From: Nereocystis luetkeana
Lineage: Eukaryota; Sar; Phaeophyceae; Laminariales; Laminariaceae
DNA length: 64,000 bases
Reading direction: 5' to 3'
Assembly: GCA_031213475.1 (NCBI GenBank)
Contig: JARUPZ010000010.1
Location: 4,814,776-4,878,775, forward strand
Shown: piece after piece, positions 10,740 to 21,200 of the stretch
Position numbering within the stretch: position 1 is the stretch's first letter
Layout of the letters: each line of letters begins with the position of its first letter
Notes under the pieces: generated by a model
Databases searched by the model: none
Seen by the model: the letters and a program-made list of their open reading frames with translations, nothing else
What the model was told of the DNA's origin: nothing
Made by a program: the position numbers and the translations under genes

Positions 10740-11197
10740 TGTAAAAGTCGTTGTCAACATCGTGTGTTATATGTTTGTGTCATCAACATCTGTGTTTTGT
10801 GTTTGTGTGGTTGTTTTGTGAAACTGTTATTTGTGTGAATCAGTTTGCTATTTCAATAGTCAACATTCGGCCTCGCACCATCACTGGTTGAACGAGCCAT
10901 GTAGGATTGAAGGCTATGGTAAATTTGGTTTGTGCAAGATACAATAGCAGTACTTTTGCAAGCACATAAATGTATGCACATAGGGCACGAAACATCGTTA
11001 CAATTTCTACTGGTTAAAGCATCGAATGAACTGCTTAATTGCATCGAATGGAGTGGTCTCTTGAACTACTTCTATTATCACCGACTTGATTGTTTTCTGG
11101 ACTTTATTGTTTCAACATCGAATTGGATTCGTTTTCTAGGTTTGTTTGTCAAAATTATAGTTTGATACAATTCAGGGCAATTTTCATTGAAGGGGAG
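10740..11197 (+). other. 3' untranslated part of the copia element with polypurine tract
   Basis: AT-rich sequence follows the stop codon. The purine run GAAGGGGAG ends at 11197, directly before the 3' LTR, and fits the plus-strand primer (polypurine tract). I see no further ORF of note. Confidence 0.7.
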
Positions 11198-11647
11198 TGT
11201 TATGGAAATGTTAGCACATGACCATGTATGAGTCAATGTTCAGTAGCACTGCACTGTATCGTAGATCGTAGTCTATGTACCGTTTCGGCATGTAACGTAT
11301 ATTATGCGGAGGAATAGCATTCGTATTATATCTGCTGGTAGGACCGAGCTGGTAGGACCGAGTACCTCACTCTCTCGTGTTGATCTCGACGAATCGTGAT
11401 GGTAACCTAGCTGCCTGTTCATCTCTGGAAGCTGCCGTCATCTGGACTCCTGCATTCTCTGTGGAATTCATCTGTGTGTGTTGGCCAACTAAGCGCCAGT
11501 GTTTACGTGTTATCACGTCTTTTTCTCACTACCACACCGGAGTATCGCACTCCTGGTCACTGCGTGACCGGTGTCATCACTCGGCTTACGCTGAGGACAC
11601 AGCCTTTGCCTACATTGCCAGGGTATAGCCACACAATACCAATAACA
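11198..11647 (+). repeat. 3' LTR of the copia element
   Basis: 450 bp, the same length as the 5' LTR, with four transitions between the two. It is followed by the right target duplication GGCGC (11648-11652). Confidence 0.95.
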
Positions 11648-11652
11648 GGCGC

Positions 11653-12095
11653 GTTAGTCGAGGCAGCTCTTTGACACCTATCTTTGTGATACTGCTGTCT
11701 CGAACGGTCCGTGGTCCGGCCATGATATACTTTGGTATACGCGTAGATAGCGAGCCTGTGCTTGTGCGTCGAAATGCGACGGATAATAGAAACTGTAGTT
11801 GCTTTATTTCAGAGATAGCGGCAGCCTACTGCTGTAAACTTCTTAGAAACGCAATCCTAGTAATCGTAAACTCGTAGTGTGGAGATAGAGAATGAGAGTC
11901 ATGGAAACTCCTATCGGCACTAACTACTTGTAGTGGCAGAAGGCTCAAGAACATGATGTGCCAACATACACGCAGTGATAGCTACTCTACAGTAGCATCA
12001 TGTGCCTTCGGTAGTGCTGCAGTATGGTATGGTGTTTCTACATGGGGTGCGAGACAAAAAAGACGAAACAGCTCTACACTCCTAAGAAGGCCAGA
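11653..12095 (+). promoter_or_regulatory. Presumed promoter and 5' leader region of gene B
   Basis: This 440-bp interval lies between the copia insertion and the first candidate start codon of gene B. Its counterpart in copy C is 25606-26039. The two align closely, but small indels shift all reading frames upstream of the ATG, consistent with non-coding leader sequence. I do not see a convincing TATA box or other named element. Confidence 0.35.
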
Positions 12096-12227
12096 ATGGA
12101 AAACAAACCAGTGCGGTGGGGTTTCCGGACAAAATTACGAAAAAAAGCGATTTCTTTCATTTTTGCATTTTACTTGGTTTTCGTATACCCCTCATTTTAC
12201 AGTGCTGATAAGAACGGCATTTCTACA
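12096..12227 (+). CDS. Gene B exon 1: start codon and hydrophobic N-terminal segment
   Basis: 44 codons starting MENKPVRWGF, with a basic stretch and then a hydrophobic segment (about residues 17-34) suited to a signal peptide or signal anchor. The exon ends at a perfect donor, GTAAGT (12228). In copy C (26040-26168) the exon is one codon shorter, an in-frame change, while sequence upstream of the ATG is shifted out of frame. That supports both coding status and this start. Confidence 0.5.
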
Positions 12228-15200
12228 GTAAGTAGCGGAGAAGAGGAGTCGCCGCTCACCTTCACTTCCCGAACTCCCTTCCTGAAAACGCCTCCCTTCT
12301 CGACCCAGAGATAGCGCCGTCAACACAACATCGTTGTTCGAGTACTACATGGGTGGCTCCGCGCCTGATGGCAGCCAAAGCTGTCAGGTGAGCGTGGCGG
12401 AGTGGGGATATCCAATCCATACAAACACCTTGAGCTTCAAAGCACAAAATACGTGGGCAGAGTTATTAACGATTCCTGAGCGATGAACGATTGCGCCCCG
12501 CCCGAGACAAGATCAACTGTCTACCGCTGCTTTGGTTAGTGGCCACCGCATGATGAGATGCGACGGTCGACTGTACGGTAAGATGGCCCGACGCCACCCT
12601 GCTAAGTAAGTTCTGAAGTTCTCTGGAGTTATTGCCTTGGTTGGCGATGCATCGCCTGGTGTATCGCTGCGCACGATAGTGAACGACCCCCGCTAAAGTC
12701 CACAGCTACAGGCAGTAACGACTGAAGGTAGCTCCCAATGAGGAGCTATGCTGGCCTTCAGTGCCCGGTGATGGTTCGTGATGCCGAGCCTTCAATCGCT
12801 TCGCAACACAAGGTTCTATCACTGCACTGCTTTCAAACCGACCTATGATGCCTGGTACCAGGTATCATTTGTGAGTAGCTTATACTCAATGGTCGGACGG
12901 AAACGGGGTGTGCTTGCTTTCCCCCTCGTCCTTTTGCACCGAGAAAAAGCGTCCCATCTTCCTGTATTTTCAGCGATGTCTGTTGCCTGAGCGGCGTCTG
13001 TATACCGCATGTTCCCATGGTAACGAAGGCCGCGGAATGCACGACTTCCGACGTGCCAAGTGGGCGCCTTCCGCGCATCAGCAGGCGCCACCGAACAGTA
13101 ACATCTGGTAGGCAATCGTGGCAAAACAATAATCGAATCGAGAATTGCTTCAGACCGCCCTTACAATCGTGCCTGTTTCCCCCATCTGGTGTATACTCCA
13201 CGACCTCGTCCTCAGGCCGATGCTGGAGCCGTGACAATATGGGTCCCTCCTGTCAAGTGGTCTACTTTGGACGAAGCTGTTCCTCCCGCTGAGCCTGGAG
13301 CCGTGGTTGTTTGGACTTCCTCGGAGAAGGCTTACGGAAGGAATGTAGCACCTAAACGGTGCTGCTACAGGCTTCCCCGCGTGCTTGACCGCAACTATGC
13401 AGGAGAAAGGTGAGAAGTGTTGCGAAAGCCCGTTCGCGTACTGTAGGCGGTCGACCAGTCCTTCGTTGGACAAACCCTACCGGGTGTGAGCTTGTTGAAA
13501 GTACAGACGGTGTTGTGTAAACGCCTGCGAGACCCCGCACACGCGCTTGTTCGTGGTTAAGGTTGGAAGGTGCTGCGAGACTTGTGCCAGAGAGACCCCC
13601 ACAAAGCCTATTCGTTAGTTGTCAGGGACACCCTCGGCACGTTTTGTCAGAGAGCTGATAGCCCGCCTATATCACCCCCGACGCGTAGCGAGGGATATTA
13701 GTAGGTAAAAAACGAATACTACTGGTAGCCTTGTTAGCAGAGACGACGACCGCGTTGATTTTACCTACCAGGTACTCTATGTTACAGCCTCATTGCTGGC
13801 ACTACCGATGCGATGCAACGAGGCCACCGATCCTCGTAGTCTTCTCCGGATGGTGCCATTTCTTAATGGGCTGCCGATGAAGCCGCCGTGCTCACAGACA
13901 CATAACAACGTCACACCCGCCCACCCACCCACCCACCCACTCCCGCAGCGGCGTTTTCCCTCAGGAAAATAGCACCAGCTGAATCCCTGTACGTGCTTCA
14001 AATATTTAGCATTTCCTCGGGCAGATAGTCCAGTACGCACGCAAACGCTTTGTTAGCGTCTAGTCTTGAAACGTGTTTCCCACTGCAGTACTGTTGGAGC
14101 AACGGTATCAAAGGGTCACGGGTGCCATGGTGTGAACGTACTGCCGTAAGCACCTGACACTATCTGATATTCGTATTTTTGCAGGGTAAGTGTACCGATT
14201 GAGTTCCGCAGAATGTATACTTGATTCTGGTGTTTCAGCGTCGCATGAGAGTCAGAGGAACTGTAGGCAGCAGCAAGCCTCTCCCACCATGAAGAAAGAT
14301 ACTATGGGAATGTTACAGAAACATCTGATACGTGAGCCGTCACGCATTGATGTGTTTCCCAATGTAATCTTACCGCAGGCTCATGCATGGCGCGATTTTG
14401 GCGTCGCGCCATGCTCGCCGGACTGCCAGGGCGCTCTATCTCCCCTACATGCAAAAGACCACCGAAGCTTCCGCCGAAGAATCAATGCCAACCACCGTTG
14501 ACACGTCGGTGAGGAATTCTTGTTAACCCTGGTATTTATGCGTTGTATGGCTCTCGAAAAATTAGGCGATAACATAATCCCGATACAACACCACCACATT
14601 ATCCACGCACATATTGTTGATAGAGAGTACACACCGTCCGACTTTCTCTACCCGTATCGAAACAGGTGATGCCTAGTTGAGTTCAAGGGCACACTGATCT
14701 TGATGTTTTCCCCTCCTATGTTTTACTCCTCTCGGCTTATCTCAGCTCCGGCTCGAACAGCTTCTTACATTACACTCTGCACGGCTGGCGTAAACATAGC
14801 GTAACCGTGAGTGTGACGTTGGTGTAGTCCCACAATCCCTACCGTACCGAGTGTGGCTTGCCGCGAGTGACCTTGTAGCGACCATGGCCGGACGGAATCC
14901 AAGCTGGAGCCTGGGTGCCCAGGAGGTACCCAACCGAACATTGCCGGTGCGCTACACTGCAGTGCGTCGGCACGTCATTGTTGTGTCGACTTGGACTCAA
15001 TGGCTTGTCCTCGCGTCCTGCATCGCCTTCCCCGCTCGCGCCGTCCGGAAGCTCATCGTTGCTTGACATGGTTAATGAGCCTTCAAACTGTTATGTATTC
15101 ACGTAGGGTGGCTGTTTGCTTTTGTCGACGATTCTCTCTCTGTATCCCTCTCTGTATCTCTCTCTGACTCTCCTTCTCTCGCTTTCGTCCATCCCCATAT

Positions 15201-18200
15201 CGTCCGGCGCAAAGGTGGATCCATCGCACGAAGCGGTCCTCGAAACTCGTCCCCCCTGGTTCGAGCTAGACTCTGCCTCCCTGTCTGAAGCTCTGGTACC
15301 GTGGGCCCCTATCGCAGCGAAAGTGCTGACACTCGTAGCGTGGGCGTGGATATCCTGCAAACTCGTGAGGGCACTCCACTTGATGCTCGCTTGTATTCTG
15401 GTAGCATCGTCGCCGATCCTGAGTGCCCTCTTGACGATAGACACATGGCGCGCTATGCTCTTTGTGGGGAAGCTGTCAGCGTCCAAGACGTGGTTGGCTG
15501 TGCTGTTTCTGTCGGACACATGGGTCCGGGGACTATTGCTGGCGAAGATCTCGGTGGTGAGCATGTGGCTGGCGGTGGTGTTCCTGTTTAAGCTGGCGGG
15601 GAGGGTCGGCTTGGCCGTGCTGGAATCGGACGCCGTAGCTGCTGTCCTATTCCTGCAGGCCGCAGGTCTAACGATCTGGATCCTGGCGACCTATGACCCC
15701 GGGCAAGAGGGAACGGAGCAGCAGCAGCAGCAGCAGGTATACGTTACGTTGTTGCAATTTCGAGCGGTGCCATTTTCGTCGCAGCCTAAATTTCAAGCGC
15801 AAACAATGAAATGAACGCGTTATCGTCTGCAGCACTGGGACGGCCGCTTTTGCGTATTGAGGCATTTCGTTCACCGATCGGGGCAAGGGGAGAGAGCCCT
15901 GATAGCATTTTCTCTCGGTGGGTGCAACGATATTACAGCTAGAATCTATATATTGTGCCGTACTGCAGTAACTAGGCTTCTCATTGTTTGTTTTTGTGTG
16001 AGGTATGCAGTGGAGCTCCACGTCTTATACAGGAGGACCTTGTTGCATTTGAGCAGGTACTCTGTATCATACCCTCCCTACCGTACTATTTGTAAATACT
16101 AGCATGCCTCGCTTCACAGAGCATCGTGTCGCCTGCAATTTGGCAAAATATTACACAGTCCTCTTCCTCAATCTAGTTTGCCCCTCCGATATTGGCAACA
16201 CACAAGGACCTCCCCTTGGAAGAAATAGCGCTTTTCTGGCCACATGGCTGCAACCCAGACCCTTTTTTGTTCCCCCTCGTGCTCACTGACGTCCGCCATT
16301 ATCCCATGCGTGGGTATACAGGTAAACACTTCTTCGACCCCATCCCCTGTACAGGCGGTTTCGCCAGCGCTGCCAGTACCAAGCCCACTAGCACAGACTG
16401 AGGCCTCGACAGCACCATCATCAACGCCAATCCAATACGTGTCAGCACCCACACATGAGGCGGTCGCTGCCGTTCCGACGGTGGCAGAGACAAATGCTCA
16501 CCATAAGGCTAGGTTACGCCGGGAAAGTGGTATCGGTTCACACGTCTCTCCTATGCGGTGTTAGACCATCACCACGGCGTTGGTTTGTACCTAAGCAAAC
16601 CGGATATAGAGGGATCGCCTTGTTGTCTTGTTTTGGACCTAGGTTTTCTTTCACTGTGGTCACTTCACCCTGCCGAAAGACGGGGGAAGGCAGAGAGGTC
16701 CTGTGCGAATATGACCACCTTCGTAGTTAGGCGTAGCAGGGAATTATTTCAATTATCCCTCTCCCCTTGCGAGGTGTTTCCCAGTGATGACACTCTTAGT
16801 TTTGGGCAGGGAGGCCATAAGGGAAGGAGGGTGGAAGGGAGGGAGGCCATAAGGAAGGGCGGGAGGGGGGGGCGTAAGGGAGGAGGGATGGGGGAAGGAT
16901 CTAAGCGAGGGAGGGATATGGGAGGGGAAGGAGGAGGTGCGCGAGGGTACATGTCGCTTGCACGCCCCCCTCCCCAACCGGGCATCCTTCGCAGAGAGGG
17001 TGCAGGCGGCAGAGGCCCTGAATTGGTAGTGCTCGTGATAGGGAAGATGCGGAGGGCAAGCACCACAGCGGGAAAATATGTATGTAAAACTGCATACAGT
17101 GCCAGGTATATAATCCGAAGTGACTTTCGTATCATGCACCTATACCTGGTGCATCACACGCGAAAACGCGATAAGCTGCCCTTAAACGACGAAAGGATGT
17201 CGACTTGTTTTTTGTTGTTCTTCGCTTATAGAAGAAAGGTAGGTGGGGCACACCTGCGAGGGCAAGAACATGAGGCGGTGGCCAATTTCACGGCATTTAT
17301 ATCCTGCGCGGTATGTGCAGCAGGGCGCGAAACACTATATTTGGTCCCATTTATTATATTCGCCCTTCTTTTTTTTCTCTCTCTCCTATTGATAGTCGTA
17401 CGAGTAACTCAGATCCGGGGTCACACGGCAGGCTCAAGCCCCCCCCCGCCCCCTTAACTCATTGAAGCTGTCATCCATATGCAAGTCCGCCTCACAAGCG
17501 GTTCTTAGTAGGATGCAGCTCGCCCTTCAAGCGACTCGCCGGACACCTCACGGCGCTTCGCGCTTGGTGCAAGCGCAGTAAGCCTGGTCGGTGAAAACCC
17601 GACATGCTCCGCCCCGGCATTGTAGGGATCCGAGGGTCTATGGTCATACGACTACGGCCATGCATGAGATCGAGTACATGTCTCCTATCTATCGAGTACA
17701 TCCCCTTCCTTCACACTACGGCTTGCTTTTTTGTCACGAGAATGCTTAGGCCCTTTCTTCCCTCGTCGACTCGTGTCACACCAATCATTGTAGGTCGACT
17801 GTAGGTCGACTGTACACACAAACCTATGTATACAAATTGTGCAGCCCTGACACCTACATTAACAACAAATGTTGTGGTACTGCTTTGGATGATGCTGGAA
17901 ACCCGGTAATTACCTGGGTTCAGGCACTGGGGGTCGTATTGTTGGACTCGGGAGGCGGATCTTAGTTAAAAAACCAGGGGTTTTCACGGCGAGGCACATG
18001 CTTGGCTCTCATTCACCTCGAGCACGAAAGGAGAAATATGCTCTTCTTCTATCTCTAAGCAAACGACACACCTGAGTACCAACGAGTCCCGGCTTAATAG
18101 ACAGACCTCTCCAGGGATACAAAGTGTACCGACCTTGATCATAACACGAACGTGACGCTGGCTCTTGCTGGGCTTCTTGCCTAGGAAAGGATGCGTTCTT

Positions 18201-21200
18201 TATACTGCACTAACTCCAGTTCAACTGCTCCCGATTGATGTTTCCCTGTAAATCTCCGCTTTTCTGTGTTTTTGTTACTACTGGTGTTTGTACCAGGTAC
18301 CGTCAGCACAACATTCAGTCGCAAATCCTGTACGAACGAGCAGCGAAACCGCGCACTCAAGGGACGCCCCCTGCTATTTCTACGTAGATACGAGTGGTAC
18401 CACTACCACGTATTGGTAGTTTCTTCTTCTCTTCTTCTTATTGTTTCCCCGGTTCCATTTATTATCTTCGCCCCCCTGTCCTCTCTCCAAGTAGTAGCTC
18501 AGATCCGGGGTCACATATAGGAGGCTCTTGATAAATCCACCCCCCCCACAACGGTTTGTGACTTGAATTTTCATCGCGAGAAGGCTATTTCTTCCCTCAT
18601 CGACTCGCGTCTAATTTTGTGCCTACCCACGTTACAAAGGCGCTCTAAGCAACTGGTTCCTTTTTATTATTGCAAGTAAATCCAAAACTTCACTCACGGT
18701 GGGATTCGAGCTCGGGTACCAATTGCAGTAGAACCGGCGTATCGTGGTAAGGGAATCGACTGCAGGAACTGGCACGGAAGGCAGCTTCTCTTGTTCGGGA
18801 GACTTCTTTTTTGTTGTCGTCGTCTTATTCCCGTCTATGATGAGAGAATAGGGGGCAGTTTGAGAGTAAGTCGATAAGGGCTTGGTCAAGGCATCAAGCC
18901 CACTCTGCTCTCTTCCATTGACCCGCTAGAAGGGTACACGCGCTTGCCCGAGGAATTGTCCTCGGACGCTGGTCTACTCTTCTCGTAACGACTCCTAACC
19001 ACAGAAGTAGCCAAACCCTAGGATACTTCTGTCGTCTACTAACCCAATTCTACGGGTTATCCTGTCGTTAAGGGAGGCCTGTTCTAGAAATATTCCTTGT
19101 GTCCCGCACGAAAGCACGAAAGCCATACTACTGGCTGTCATATCTACCGACAGAAACTTCGGAGCCCCAAGAATACCCTTATGGTATTTAGGGCTTTGGT
19201 TCTTGTTTACCAAAAGGAACTTCCGAGCCCCAGGAATACTCCTAGGATATTCAAGGCTCTGACACTGCGGGCTAACTCATAACCACTTCTATAGCCCGAT
19301 GCTATAGCATATCAAGCAATGCTATTATATTATTATTTGTAGCTAACCACTAGACTACCGGGTCGAGCTTCAGTAGTTTTAACAAGAGCGGCGGCGGGCG
19401 ACCGACGGCGCTACTGACCGAGCGACGGCAAGCGACGACGGCGGGCCACGGCCGCCAAACTATAATTACGGAGCGACGAGATCGAGCCACGGCGCGATCG
19501 ACAAAGCGGTCGAGCGAGCGATGGGGCGGGCAGCGCCAACAAACTACGGAGCGACGAGGTCGAGCGACGGTGCGATCGACCGAGTGACCGAGGGAGCGAC
19601 TCGTGTTTCGTACGCGTGACCCAATTCGTTAGGAATATACTACTTTGATGCCACTGGAGCTTCGCCCCTTCGGCTTCAAACTCCTCATTAATAGTATTAA
19701 TTTCTTCAGAAGGATGTGGGCCAACGAATCGTTCACGTGTTAATAGTACTGAACATAAGCATTAGTAGTATGTAGAGGTACTCTACTGCACAAACCTGGG
19801 GAAATGGCATGTTCTCCCTCTCTCGCCCTGTAGGAGGGTACACCCCCGGACACGCCTTGGTTGTGTGCGGGACAACAACCCCCATGATCGCAGCCAGGAT
19901 CGCCATGGGCCATGCAGCGGTACTCCTCGCTGGCGCTGGCACACTGGCACCGATCGAATGCACTGACTGGTGCGTTTAGGCATCACATTATGCTGGATGA
20001 AATGAGATGCGCAGCTCTACGCAGCAGCAACATGAATAGCAGGTGCACCGACCACACGCACTGCAACGGCGGAGGACGCGCCCTTCCCAGCAGAAGGTAG
20101 ATATATATGTCAAGTGTATTGTGGAATCACGCTTCCTTGCCTGAAGACTTCTGGGCCACTATAATAGTGTAGGCCACGCTGCTTGGTACGAAGCATCACC
20201 AAGAAGGGCTCTCTCAGGAAAAATCTAAACAGTGGGAATGACTCTGCTTGATAATATTAGTAGTCATTCCCATTGATGTTGATTCCCATTGACTTTTCCC
20301 TACGGTCCGGTGGTGGAAATCGATTTTATAAGCTGTGAACTCGGGTAGCGTTTGTTACGTAGCATTCTTAGTCCACGTGCATTTCCCTACAATGGCGTCA
20401 CAGGCAGGGCGAGTTCCGTGGTTCGATTCTCGCCTTCATGTCCCGAAAAAAGGGGGATGCATATATCATGTTCTTGTAAAACTCACCCACTTCGGAAACA
20501 CCCTGGAGGGAACGATGAGAGCAATGCGTTGCGGTCATTGCATACTGAGTCCGGTACCGAAACGTAGGAGGTAAAACATAGAGCCAGAGTCTCACCGGGG
20601 TCCCTGACTTACTCGCAAGAAGATATAAGTCCGGTTTAGTGGGGGATAATGTGGTAGAAATCGAGTTTTTAAGCTTCAAACTCGGGTAGCGTTTATTACA
20701 TAACAGTTTTAGCCTACAACAATGGGAATGACTATTAATATTAATACTAGTAATTCCCATTGTGTCCCTCCGTACAGTTCCGGTACTGGTTTCATGTTCA
20801 TTGGTCAGGCGATAGGCCAACCCGGGGATGCAAAAAATCATGTTTCTTGTGACTTTTCGAACTATTCACCTGTGTTGCACTGCCCACCAAACACAAAAAA
20901 GCCCCGACAACAAAGACGCTGGAAGCACGTCTGCCGCCGTTTTTTTCACGAGGACTTTTCGTTTGTCTCCTCTAGCTCCGAACGTTTCCATCGAGCCAAA
21001 AATTGGCCAGCAGCAGATATGAGCTCCTTGGTGCACTCCTGTGAATGAGTGTGCCAAAGCAACAGCACTCTTCGTGACCTCCTTCGGGGCGGACCTCGTC
21101 ATTGCTGTGTGAAAATAAATGTGGTTCCAGGCGCTTGAATTTCCAGTTTCTTGTACTGTAGCCGAGTAATATTTTTCTTTTTTAAAACGATAAGAAGGAG

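Larger units (their letters stand above)
5031..11647 (+). mobile_element. Full-length Ty1/copia LTR retrotransposon
   Basis: The 6,617-bp element has two 450-bp LTRs, a 5-bp target duplication, a primer-binding site, a polypurine tract and one long gag-pol ORF in Ty1/copia order (protease, integrase, reverse transcriptase, RNase H). By eye the LTRs differ at only four positions, all transitions (about 0.9%), so insertion was recent relative to the segmental duplication. It landed 271 bp downstream of the stop codon of gene A, in a spot that is empty in copy B. The integrase region is internally deleted (see the CDS), so this copy probably cannot integrate by itself. The overall sequence style resembles copia elements of stramenopiles (inference). 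Confidence 0.95.
16530..19833 (+). other. Large repeat-filled intron between exons 9 and 10
   Basis: 3.3 kb holding a polypurine tract (16790-16955), two minus-strand SINE copies (about 17340-17770, itself interrupted, and 18440-18730), a chain of imperfect hairpins (about 18985-19320) and a CpG-rich degenerate GAGCGACGG-type array (19380-19600). I found no convincing additional exon, though small ones could be hidden. Confidence 0.45.

Noticed and set aside
15091..15564. 157-codon minus-strand ORF opposite exon 8, identical in both copies
   Set aside because: The whole 1.9-kb tract is identical, so conservation says nothing about this strand. The plus strand has matching splice signals and phases.
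16558..17457. 299-codon plus-strand ORF
   Set aside because: It runs through the polypurine tract and into a SINE. The counterpart in copy C is interrupted after 177 codons.
20419..20436. B-box-like GTGGTTCGATTCTCGCC as a tRNA gene
   Set aside because: The T-arm stem does not pair and no A box or cloverleaf is evident nearby. At most it is a decayed SINE head.
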